Origin: Tubiluchus corallicola
Taxonomy: Eukaryota > Priapulida > Priapulimorpha > Priapulimorphida > Tubiluchidae
Assembly (NCBI GenBank): GCA_030141605.1
Contig: JAQGDQ010000023.1
Location: 746,001 to 793,327, forward strand
DNA length: 47,327 nucleotides
Reading direction: 5' to 3'
The stretch's first letter is position 1. Each line of letters opens with the position of its first letter. This document shows positions 9,253-18,539 of this stretch, piece by piece. The position numbers were made by a program, and so were the translations under genes. The notes beneath the pieces were generated by a model, which was not told where the DNA came from, did not search any database, and saw only the letters and a list, made by a program, of their open reading frames with translations.

Positions 9253-11805
9253 TCAACTTTGTGATGACCCGGGAGATCTCTTCTGCATATGGCATATGGT
9301 ACAAGTTAAAGTGCCTGCTGCCAAGCAATCTACATGGAATGCATGACGACAGTTAAATACTGCTACACTACTTGCAAATCTGATATCACTGATAATAAGT
9401 TTATTTCTACAAGAATAGCAAACTTGCTCATCAACTTTTACGCCTTTGCTTTGTGTTCTTACAAGTTTGTTCATTAGTTGATAACAGTCTTTGATTAGGA
9501 TATTCTGACACCCTTCTCTCAGGGCAATCTGCAAGTTGTAATCCTGCATTATCTTAACCAGCGAGTTTCGAAGTGCTGGTATTTTCAACCCTGGTTGGAT
9601 CCGCTTTATTAATATTATCGGATCAACATGAGTGCCAATATTTTCCAGTAATACTTTTATAAAATCTGGTTTGTCAAGTGACTGAGCAATAAGATCTTCC
9701 CACAGATCAAGATCATCGTGTTCCATACAAAATTCAATAGCCCAATTAACATCTTTCAGTTCACGTATGATAAGAGCAAGGGCTTCTTTTGTGTTACCAA
9801 TGCGCCCGAGTAAAAACACAGTCTCACGAACAAAATTCCTGCTCTGACATTCCTCTAAGGCTTTCTGAAGCGGATAGTAACTACTTGATTTCAGAAAAGA
9901 CAACAGGTCTTGTGGAGCATACTGTGCATACAGTTGAACTTGAAGACCATGATACTGTTGTCCGACATGAGGGTCTTTCTGAAATAATTTATCCAAATAA
10001 AAATGTTGAAGATCTGGCCTGCTCTCCAACTTTTTAATCACCATCTCTATTGGCACCTTATCCATGTTATCCAACAAGAGCTTTACACCTCTTTCAACAT
10101 CAAAATCTACTAGCAGTTCAATTTTGTCCGATATAGAATGAAATAGATCATGTTTATGAATTAGGTCGAAAACATCTTTATGTTTCAGCCTCAAATAAAT
10201 AGCAAGTGCTTTGTCGTAAGATGCCTCCCGAGTGTACAGTTCACCTAAAGATTTCAACAAGATGACATTATCCGGATCTGTATAAAGTCGGTCATTAACT
10301 ACATTAATCACAGTTGGAATATGGTACAAAGAGCTAGGCCATTCTTTTATCAGATTATTAAACCCTTCATAATCTGTGTGTAGGTACTCATTGAGCACCA
10401 TTTCATAAATGGCTGGATCAAGGCAGATGTCTCCTCTAGGTAAATAAGGAGCAACTGCTTTTAGTTGTCTAATTCGTGCAAACTTATAAACTTCTTCTTC
10501 CCAACGTTGCTTATTTTTGCCATTAATTTTCACACACAATCTGGCAGCATCATCGTATCGCTCGTGCTCTAGTAAGTGATTTAAATATGCTCTACCTATT
10601 TCTTGCAGACTGTGTCGCTTCAAGTGTTTTCCATCGTTTTTCATCGCACATGACATTGCTTCTTCAAAATATTCATGCTCCATAAGCCACTGTAGGTGAT
10701 CATCATCGTCCCTTGGTTTGGCAATTACAACGTCTTTTGGACTGATGATGAAAAATAAATTGTCATCAGCTATACACTCTAGGTGGTAGTCATTGCACCG
10801 ATACTCTGAAAATCCCCGTATGGTCAGAGCGTCATTGGACACTTCCTCGTAATAATTCATGTAAGGTACCACAATTCTCAGCTGTGGTCTTTCTGATCCC
10901 ATCTGTGAACTAAGATGCTGGTCATCACTAACATATGAGAGCAACACGAGACTGTCCCCAAAAGGTGCCAAGCCACAAATGTAAAAATCGGTAGTGAACA
11001 TTTCTGTAATTTCCACATATCGAACAAGTTGTTCTGCAGAACTAACTTCTCTCTGTCGAATGGCACAAATTTTAACAGAATCTGCCCAGCCAATCAGCAA
11101 AGTTGTCTCATCCTTCCAGAACAGGTTACATCGATAAAGTTCCGGTCGGAAGTTTGACGTATCCTCTCTCAAGATTGAAGAAATTTTTTTCTTTAAGACC
11201 ATATCATACACTTTAACACTGACATCATTTGCCCAAGCAACAAACTGTCCAGCAGGTGACCATTTGATATTCCTGATAAGACCTTCCCCCCTGTGAAGGA
11301 TATACGTTTTATGGCGATTAAGAAAAGCCTTTTCGTGTAACACAAACTTGTCATCGCCAGTCATGAAATGTTTTCCACTTCCAGGCTTAGCAAAACCAGG
11401 ATCTATGGCAATGGATTTTACTGGTCTATCAAACATATGAATCTGGTTGTTTTCCGTGGAATACAATCCAGCTATGACAGCCCGGCCATCGTCAGAACAG
11501 CTGCCTAAATATTCACCCTCGGCATCAATGCTAATCTGGTTTACTGTGGTGGTATGAGCTGGTCTCTCTTTCCCATGAATATTGTAGCCTAGATGGTCAA
11601 GAACATGTATGACTCCCCAATGTGTTCCAAGTGCTAGAAATTTTTGATGGACTGCCATACAACTGGCTGCATCTTTACTAAGAATGCTAGCGAGGTCGTT
11701 TGCAATCCTTTCATACTTTAACTTTGGCTCAATAGGTTCATCAGAATCAAGAGACTCAGAACTACTGTCTATATCGTCTTCCCTTGCTTCGCCAGTACTG
11801 CTCAT
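9253..11805 (-). CDS. VPS41: VPS41, HOPS-complex subunit (WD40, clathrin-type repeats, RING-H2), single exon
   Basis: VPS41 is the HOPS tethering subunit that binds Rab7/Arl8 effectors and joins late endosomes, autophagosomes and AP-3 vesicles to lysosomes. The 850-residue product matches the family from end to end (human 854). It has an acidic Ser-rich N-tail, then EPKLKYER and KDAASCM, a WD40 propeller over about residues 30-340, the ISPKDVVIAKPRD-DDH segment, a helical clathrin-heavy-chain repeat region (about 360-720), GTHVDPIILI and LVKIMQDYNLQI, and a C-terminal RING-H2 with C796, C799, C819, H821, H824, C827, C835 and C838. The start at 11805 (MSSTGEAR) is preferred to an in-frame ATG 11 codons upstream, because a splice acceptor (TTTTAG, ending 11820) lies between them. 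There are no frameshifts, stops or introns across 2.55 kb, unlike SMG6 in this window. An out-of-frame upstream ATG lies at 11812-11810. Confidence 0.97.
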   Translation of the reverse strand: MSSTGEAREDDIDSSSESLDSDEPIEPKLKYERIANDLASILSKDAASCMAVHQKFLALGTHWGVIHVLDHLGYNIHGKERPAHTTTVNQISIDAEGEYLGSCSDDGRAVIAGLYSTENNQIHMFDRPVKSIAIDPGFAKPGSGKHFMTGDDKFVLHEKAFLNRHKTYILHRGEGLIRNIKWSPAGQFVAWANDVSVKVYDMVLKKKISSILREDTSNFRPELYRCNLFWKDETTLLIGWADSVKICAIRQREVSSAEQLVRYVEITEMFTTDFYICGLAPFGDSLVLLSYVSDDQHLSSQMGSERPQLRIVVPYMNYYEEVSNDALTIRGFSEYRCNDYHLECIADDNLFFIISPKDVVIAKPRDDDDHLQWLMEHEYFEEAMSCAMKNDGKHLKRHSLQEIGRAYLNHLLEHERYDDAARLCVKINGKNKQRWEEEVYKFARIRQLKAVAPYLPRGDICLDPAIYEMVLNEYLHTDYEGFNNLIKEWPSSLYHIPTVINVVNDRLYTDPDNVILLKSLGELYTREASYDKALAIYLRLKHKDVFDLIHKHDLFHSISDKIELLVDFDVERGVKLLLDNMDKVPIEMVIKKLESRPDLQHFYLDKLFQKDPHVGQQYHGLQVQLYAQYAPQDLLSFLKSSSYYPLQKALEECQSRNFVRETVFLLGRIGNTKEALALIIRELKDVNWAIEFCMEHDDLDLWEDLIAQSLDKPDFIKVLLENIGTHVDPIILIKRIQPGLKIPALRNSLVKIMQDYNLQIALREGCQNILIKDCYQLMNKLVRTQSKGVKVDEQVCYSCRNKLIISDIRFASSVAVFNCRHAFHVDCLAAGTLTCTICHMQKRSPGSSQS

Positions 11806-11819
11806 TTTGCATTTATAAT

Positions 11820-11840
11820 CTAAAATGAAAATAAACAAGC
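11820..11840 (-). promoter_or_regulatory. 3' splice-site-like sequence 14 nt upstream of VPS41 ATG
   Basis: The minus strand reads TTTATTTTCATTTTAG and then 14 nt to the ATG. This fits either a 5' UTR cis-intron or a spliced-leader trans-splice acceptor. No matching donor exon could be fixed by eye. Confidence 0.45.
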
Positions 11841-12380
11841 AACTATCAAAAATAAATTTAATATCAGGTCTTTATATAAATTTTATATGACATGCACGTA
11901 AAAACTACATGTGCGGTCATTGGTTTTATCCGATTCATCATTATTATTATGCTACAGCTTTTGACAATGTATCAATATTAGTATCAGTATCACTGGACTA
12001 AGTATAACTTTACTGCTATTGTTTTCCTATCATTTTTTGGGGACAATTTAAACATTATATTGTTTATTGTTTATTTATTCCAAGAGCACAGTACAATTTA
12101 ACAATATCTTACACAAAATGCACAATGAAATTATAGAAATAATAAGAGAATAATACATAAGATACAGCCAAACAATTAATGCAGCACAGACAATTATCAG
12201 GTCAGATCGGAAGCTGAACTTGTAAAATCTGAGCCAAACAGGCAATACGGAAAAACGGGAGTGCAGAAGGTGCAAGTTAAAAGGAAGGTAAATCTGGAAG
12301 ATAATAAAAGATGATAACTATAAATGCCAACTGATTCTTTCTGCCATTGGACTGACCCAGTTCTTGTGAGACGATTAGGC
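11841..12380. other. VPS41 upstream region
   Basis: Presumed promoter or 5' UTR intron of VPS41 (minus strand). An inverted CCAAT box (ATTGG at 11919-11923) is present. No gene recognised; a 66-codon open frame on the minus strand lacks family features. Confidence 0.35.
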
Positions 12381-12603
12381 TAATGCAAATATAATGTTAC
12401 TCGCCCTATCCTACTTCGTTTTGATGATAAAGCCAAAGTTGACTTCATTTTACAAAATAAACATTTGCTGAAGTCCCTTGATGATTGGCATAAAACATCC
12501 TTGTAACTTCTGATTTACTATCCTTGAGCGTGAAACACGTAGTCATAGACAATTTCTAGAGGCATTTTCTATCAAGTATGGTGAGTTTTCTACTTCAAGT
12601 CAT

Positions 12604-13335
12604 ATGTTAATATCAAAGGTTGTGACAATTGATGCTCATGATGTTGGCAGAGTTATTGGTAAACAAGGTAAAACCATCATTATGTTATGCACCAAATACG
12701 CTTGTGAGATTATCATTAATAAACTACCCAATAGATTTTTCCTGATTGAAATCACAATAAAAGGTACTCCTGAATCATGTGACGCTTGTGGACATGATGT
12801 TTGTAATCATTTGAGTAAATGCCATGAAATAATAGCTCAACGTTCTGAAAGCACTTTATCTCTCAATCATGTGAATGGCAACAAATCCCTCCTGAATCCT
12901 GATCTTACTATTATACCATCCCAACAGTGTTGCTCTTTTGCTTTACCCAGTACTGCCACTAATCTGGATCAAACTCATGATGTAGTACCTCATCCGTCTG
13001 TTGATACTAGTTTACAGACGAGTTCTTTTTATTATCGCCTGTCTCCTGACACAAGTCAAGCTATTCTACCCGCGACCCATGTAGTTAAACAAGTTACTAA
13101 TAGTCCATTTCTTCGTGATAGTTACATTGGCTTCACTCCTGATTGCAGCCGTCTTCTGGCTGATTGTAATCAGATGACTTTGGTGAAAAGACATATGGTC
13201 CCTCCTCATGAAAACCTCATCCCTGGTCTCACTTCTTCTACTCTTTGTCCTCCTAGCACTCCAGTTACTTGCATACATCCCTTTGTCAATTATCCTTCAA
13301 CTTCTATAAACTGCCAAATTGGCTTCTCTGACTGA
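12604..13335 (+). pseudogene. LINE ORF1-region fragment with type I KH domain
   Basis: Open for 243 codons. Residues ~6-60 fit a type I KH fold: VGRVIGKQGKTI carries the GxxG loop (GKQG), followed by a Tyr/Ala/Cys helix, IIIN strand and LIEITIKGT strand. Next come a Cys/His cluster (CDACGHDVCNHL) and a Ser/Thr/Pro-rich tail. The frame extends upstream of the Met through matching ORF1-like sequence to a stop near 12510, so the Met may not be the original start. KH proteins bind single-stranded RNA; a role in RNP formation is inference. Confidence 0.65.
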
Positions 13336-13490
13336 TAGTCACCTGACAACCTTGGTCAGTAGTCACTCAGCCCATTCTAGTGAAAATCTTATTCCTGGAC
13401 TCACCCCTAAACTTATTTGTCCACCAAGTACTCCTGTTCATTATACTCATCCATCCTTCAGTTATCTGTCTCCTGTGAACTGCCAAACTA
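13210..13490 (+). repeat. Two diverged copies of a protein-coding module in the LINE linker
   Basis: Copy 1 (about 13210-13320) and copy 2 (about 13382-13490) both encode ENLIPGLT, then CPPSTPV, a His-Pro, and NCQ. The offset is ~172 bp. The copies sit in different reading frames now, so an indel separates them. Confidence 0.7.
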
Positions 13491-13615
13491 CTGCAATTAA
13501 TAGTCATGATCAAACCTTTCCCGTAAATGTCAGCACTTCTGAAAACAACGCTTTCGGAACGCTAACGCTACTATCTCTGATAATGAATGACTTAACCAAT
13601 ATTCCTGTTCGTCTC

Positions 13616-14290
13616 TCAAAGGTTTTGTCTTCAATTGCAATGGCTGTGTTAATAAATTTACTGATTTGTTCAATTTCATTAATAATTATAAACCTGATTT
13701 TGTATGCTTATCTGAAACCTGGTTTTCTGAAGATATAGATGATAGTGTAATTTGGCCTCAAAATTACTCAATTTTTAGATGTGATAGACACTCTGTTTTT
13801 CCTTATGTCAATTGCAGTGGTGTGGCTATTATTGTCAAATCATGTTTCAGTGCTAATTCCTGTGTAAGTCACTGTTGCTGTTGAACTCAAAACTTCTTCA
13901 CGAGACAGTCTTAGTGTTACTTGCATATATAGATTTTGCAACAATAACTATACTCATACATTTGGTTATTCTGAAATCAATATATATTTGAAGAAATTAA
14001 ACATGCTATTTCTATCTACTCTCAAAATTCTGTTATCATTTGCGGTGATTTAAATTTTCCAAAATTAGTATGGCCTGACCCAGTTCCTCATAATGATGTT
14101 GAGTGTATGTTTATTAATTCTTTACATTAATTCTCAGTTAGTTCATTTTCCTACTCGCAAAAACAGTTGCCTAGAATTAGTCTTAACTAATTGTCCTGAA
14201 CTCATTGTAAATTGCTCTCCTTGGATTTTCAACTAGCGATCATGACACTAGCATTTGTTTTGATGTTGAGTACAATGACCAACAACTTGT
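13616..14290 (+). pseudogene. Apurinic-like endonuclease domain of the plus-strand LINE (broken)
   Basis: Encodes GFVFNCNG at the start, PDFVCLSETWF, a SGVAIIVK strand, GDLNFP and SDHD, the hallmark order of the LINE APE endonuclease. Frameshifts near 13880 and 13985 and stops near 14100-14300 break it. Confidence 0.75.
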
Positions 14291-14729
14291 AACTAGACCC
14301 TAGCGTGACTTTAATCGTTCTAAATTAATTTCGTTAATAATTTTTTTTTGAAGAGCTCTTAAATGCAAATTATGGTCAAAATGGAACTATTCTAATCTTA
14401 ACAGTGTTCATGCTGAATATACTCACTCCTCTCAGGAATTGAAATCGGCTTTATATTCTGCTCGCTTGTGATATGAGGAGCGTCTTGCAAATCGACAAAG
14501 TAAGAATTATAAGAGTTTTACTGTTATAGCAAACATTTCCTTAAACCTCCTAATCGTATTACTACTATTAGTAATCATCAGCATGTTATTTCTGATCCTA
14601 TCACAGTTGCTAATACTATTAATGATTCTTTTGCTTCTTTCTACACTAATGAACCTGATGATGGTCCCTTTCCAACTCTCTTGTCTTAGAATAACGACAG
14701 TATTTCCTGTGTTGAATTTACTGTGAATG

Positions 14730-15830
14730 ATGTCTATGATAAACTTTCCAAACTTGAACTTTTCAAAGCTGTTGGCCCTGATAATGTTCAAGGTTTTATA
14801 TTGAAATCATGTGCCTTACAACTCTCATTACCTTCTTTCTTCTTTGCAAATCCTTGGAGTGTTTTATAGTCCCTCAGGACTGGTTAGATTGTAATGTTAG
14901 CACTATCCCCAAAAAACCTAGCACCAACTTGACATGTGACAAATTACGCCCTATTTCTCTACCTTCTTTTATCTCTAAACGCTTTGAAGCTCTTTTGTGG
15001 GATGACATACTAAAATTCCTCCTATTTTCTGGCCAATTCAATAATAATCAACATGGTTCTTTAGCACAACGCTCCACAATAACAAATCTTCTCGAATGCT
15101 TAAATGACTGGTCTCAATTCTTTGATGACCCTTCTCTCCCATCATTGATTTTAGAAAAGCATTTTATTCCGTTCCTCTTTGTCGTCTTATGTTGAAAATG
15201 GAATTTGCTGGTACAAGAGGGAAAGTACTCCAGTGGTTTCATTACTTTCTAACACATAGAAAGCAAAGAGTAGTTTTAAATGGTGTAACCATTTCCTGGA
15301 AAAATGTAGCCAGTGGCATTCCTCAAGGGACTTTGTCTGGACCTTTTATCAATGATGTTACTAATTGTGTATCCCCTGACACACATATACAACTGTTTGT
15401 TGATGATATGAAACCGTACCGGCCAATTAGAAATTCCTCTGATTAAGAGATCTTACAAGCTGACCTGTCTGAAATTGAGCGGTGGTGTGACAACTGGTTA
15501 ATGTCCCTCAAACGTAGTAAATGCAGCGCACCTCATATTCGTTCTAATTTTGCAATATCTTATTATCTGAGAGATGGTGCTGTTGAAGAAAAATCAGTAA
15601 TACATGATTTAGGTGTATTAATCTCAAACAACCTGAAGTGGCATTCATATATTGAGCATATTATTTCTCAGGCCAATAGACGCATTGGAAAGATAAAACA
15701 CTGCAATTCATCACGTAGTGCAAAAGCTATTGTTCCTCTTTATAAGGCTGTAGTTAGGCCAATACTGGAATATGCGTGCGTTGTTTGGTCACAACAGTAT
15801 GTTAATCTTAAAAATGCTTAAAAAAACTCA
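14730..15830 (+). pseudogene. Reverse transcriptase domain of the plus-strand LINE (broken)
   Basis: Three out-of-register open segments carry the fingers (KAVGPDN, VPQDW, LRPISL), palm (SGIPQGTLSGP, FVDDMK) and thumb (VIHDLGVLIS, NNLKWHSYIEHI, RPILEYACVVW). The 15189-15446 and 15501-15821 stretches are the best preserved. Confidence 0.82.
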
Positions 15831-16399
15831 GCAGTGGAAATGCATTAGTCTGGCCTCTGATATTCAGCCTGACTCTGTATCTTCTCTTGAACAACGCCGT
15901 GATACTATAGATCTTATCAACTGTTATAAAGTCATCAGTGAACTGTTATAAAGTCATCAGTGGTAATTCGATTTTGCGCAGTGATAAATTTTTTCTAGAC
16001 CACTACGTGATTTACATGGACACAATTTTAAATTATTTGTGCAGTACTCTCGCACTAATATCAGAGCTCATTTTTTGTCTTCTCGTGTTGTGGGCCCTTG
16101 GAATTCACTGTTGAGGAGAGACCGCCAATAACCCGTGTTGTGGTTAGGTCTCTTGGACTTTGGAAGAAAGGTCCATCAGTTTAGTAATTCAACTCACGTC
16201 CATTGCGTCCAAAATTAAGTTCATCAAGTCCATCAAAACAGGGAGACCCAACAAACCCTTAGACATTAGGCAGAACTCATTATCATCCAATGAATCATAC
16301 GTCCACGGACATGATTCTGCTCACCTCCCTATGCCAGGACTCCCTGCTCGCCGCAATGCCCTAACTGGATTTATCTCTAAGGATTAATGCTGAAGTGTT

Positions 16400-16895
16400 T
16401 AAATCTTTCTGTGCAAAACCTAAATATGTTATCATTTGTCCTCCTGCAGGTTTTTTAGCTGGTTCTATGGCTTGTTGAAGAGCTATCTTCACTGGAATAT
16501 TATCAGGTAATCTAAGCATATGCCCAATCCATCTTAAACGGCGTCTTATATAGAAATTTTCTTTGGCCATCTAATACCCTTTGAAACGCATCACTTTCAG
16601 CTGTATGATTTGCTTTTAATGTCCAGAGCTCAGAGTTATACAGAAATACAGTTTCAACTAAGACTGAGAATAACTAAGGCTAATTTTTGTTTCCAAAGAA
16701 ATCTTCCTATTCTCAAAAACTTTTGTGAGTTTTGAGTAAGCTGATAATGCCATTATCTTCCGTCTTGATATGTCATTTTCTGTTGCCAGCAGACTACCGA
16801 GATACTTGCATCTTTGCCATCTAGGCAGAACTGCAGAGCTCTGAAATGAAATAAAATATGGCAAACGTTTCTTCAAACAGACAAGCAAATGCAAA
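16400..16895 (-). pseudogene. 3' fragment of a different non-LTR reverse transcriptase
   Basis: Minus-strand pieces encode CKYLGSLLATENDISRRK (16894-16658) and RRRLRWIGHMLRLPD (16570-16361). These are the typical YLG..I.....I..RI and RRLRWLGHVLRM motifs after the palm of many LINE reverse transcriptases. They differ from both neighbouring LINEs. The piece is cut off abruptly at ~16895 by a TIR element. Confidence 0.7.
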
Positions 16896-17671
16896 GCGCG
16901 GAGTACGCCATTAGCTGAAGTAGAACACTTCCGCTAAAACCCATGTGCTAAATTTGCGAAAAAGCTGTGTCGTACAGTCGTACATGGACAGCCCAAGTAG
17001 GACATTGGCGATTCCTGTCGAGAATCGATATTTATGACGTAATAAAATGTAAAACTAAATTTGTTTCAGAAAAAAGTAACTTTATAATAACGACGGATAG
17101 TCCGTGACAATTTACAAATGTATTTTTTTACAATAATATCATCATTATTATTAGCTCCATTAATATCATCATATATTAAACTAAATATCTAATACTTTAA
17201 AAAGAGAAACTATGTAGGACACATAGCTCGCTAGCCCATTTACTTAATGGAAAACAATTATTTGTCCAAGAGGTAGTGAAAAGTATCACATATCTGTGAA
17301 ACGAGACAAAATAAAAAATGATAATACCTTAAGCAAAATGTTACAATTGCCTAAAAAGCGAATTTATTTTATTTTAAAAAGATTAATAGCAAAGCCAAAT
17401 TTGATATTGGCTGTTCTACTAACTCAGAATAAGATTCTTTATCAGATGTATATAAATTATTCAACGTGTATTGACGTTTTCAATTATTATTATTATTATT
17501 ATTATTATTAAATAAACAATTACAACTGACGCTGCCAGTACGGTTAACGACTCAATTCGTGACCTGTCTCTAGTGCCCTACTTGGGCAGTCCATGTACTA
17601 CGCGTCCTACTTGAGCTAGCCCATGTACGCGAGTAGTCCTACTTCGGCTGATGTCCTACTCCGCTCCCAAC
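16896..17671. mobile_element. TIR element copy 1 (non-autonomous DNA transposon)
   Basis: The left end reads GCGCGGAGTA, then TGAAGTAGAACACTTCC. The right end, reverse-complemented, reads GTTGGGAGCGGAGTA, then CGAAGTAGGAC. A second inverted pair inside each end contains GTACATGG(G/A)CAGCCCAAGTAGGAC. The interior holds an (ATT)n run at 17483-17510 and is homologous throughout to copy 2. The only open frame (71 codons at 17296) is shared with copy 2 in shifted form and looks non-coding. Confidence 0.75.
17483..17510. repeat. (ATT)n microsatellite
   Basis: Nine or so uninterrupted ATT units inside TIR element copy 1; copy 2 keeps only about four at 18269-18282. Confidence 0.9.
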
Positions 17672-17696
17672 AACGTAGACTATTTTGTTACACCAT

Positions 17697-18413
17697 GTGG
17701 GCGCCGAGTAAGTCACTAACCGAAGTAGGACACTTCCGTTAAAATGTGCTAAATTTGTGGAAAAGCAGTGTCGTACATGGGCAGCCCAAGTAGGATACTG
17801 GCGATTTCTGTCGAGAATTATAAGATAATGAAACGTAAAACTAAATTTGTTTCAGAAAAATTAACTTCATAATAATGATGGATCTCCTTGACAATTTACA
17901 ACGTATTTTTTACAATAATATCATCATCATTATTAGCTCCTATAACTTCATCATAACATTAAACTAAGTGTCTAATACTTTAAATAGAGAAACTATGTAT
18001 GGCACATAGCTCGCTAGTTCGTTTACTTAGTAGAAAACAATTATTTGTCCAAGAGCAAGTGAAACGGATCACCTGTCTGTGAAGCGAGACAAATACAAAT
18101 GATATACCTTAAGCAAATGTTGGAATCGCCTAAGAAGTGGGCTTATTTCACTATAAAAACATTAATATCGAAGCCAAATTTAATATTGGCCATTTTACTA
18201 ACTCAAAATAAGATTCTTTTATTTTACCAGATGTATAATAAATTATTCAATGTTTTTGACATTTTAAATTATTATTATTATTAAATAATCAAGAACAACG
18301 GGTGCTGCCAGTACGGTTAACGACTCAATTTGTGACCTGTCTTAGTGTCCTACTTGGGCAGCCCATGTACGCCAACTGTCCTACTTCGGCTAGTGGATTA
18401 CTCGGTGCCCAAC
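17697..18413. mobile_element. TIR element copy 2 (non-autonomous DNA transposon)
   Basis: The left end GTGGGCGCCGAGTAAGTCAC, followed by TAACCGAAGTAGGACACTT, is matched by the reverse complement of the right end (GTTGGGCACCGAGTAATCCA, then CTAGCCGAAGTAGGACAG). This gives terminal inverted repeats of about 40 bp. Copy 2 follows copy 1 after ~25 bp in the same orientation. No transposase is present. Confidence 0.78.
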
Positions 18414-18539
18414 AGACTAGTTTTATAAGTTTTACTTTTTGTGTCTGACTTGTTTACCTATTGTTGACTAGACTGAGCTTCATAAAATTATTGTCACCTG
18501 GGTGGTGAGCAGTACAAAGCTCATCCAGATCCAATTTAA

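Larger units (their letters stand above)
12400..16100 (+). pseudogene. Degenerate CR1/L2-like non-LTR retrotransposon (ORF1 with KH domain, endonuclease, reverse transcriptase)
   Basis: A LINE relic in 5'-3' order on the plus strand. An ORF1-like basic/hydrophobic block is at about 12400-12560 and a KH RNA-binding domain at 12604-12830. A Ser/Pro/Thr linker follows with a repeated module. APE-type endonuclease segments come next (start near 13618; LSETWF near 13710; GDLNFP near 14045; SDHDTS near 14240). The reverse transcriptase includes KAVGPDN near 14768, RPISLPSFISKRFEALL near 14950, GIPQGTLSGP near 15315, FVDD in place of (F/Y)ADD near 15400, DLGVLIS near 15608 and RPILEYACVVW near 15757. 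The C-terminal RVVGPWNSL lies near 16085. Multiple stops and frame changes split it, so it is dead. The clade call rests on the motif set and is tentative. Confidence 0.85.

Noticed and set aside
11806-11838. In-frame ATG 11 codons upstream of the chosen VPS41 start
   Set aside because: The extra residues (MFIFILDYKCK) are not VPS41-like, and a splice acceptor lies between the two ATGs, so the segment is probably intron.
14507-14791. 94-codon minus-strand frame across the plus-strand LINE
   Set aside because: Shadow of the reverse-transcriptase finger region on the other strand; no independent features.
17296-17511. 71-codon plus frame and its partner at 18099-18284
   Set aside because: They are homologous only because the two TIR elements are homologous; frames differ and end in an (ATT)n run.
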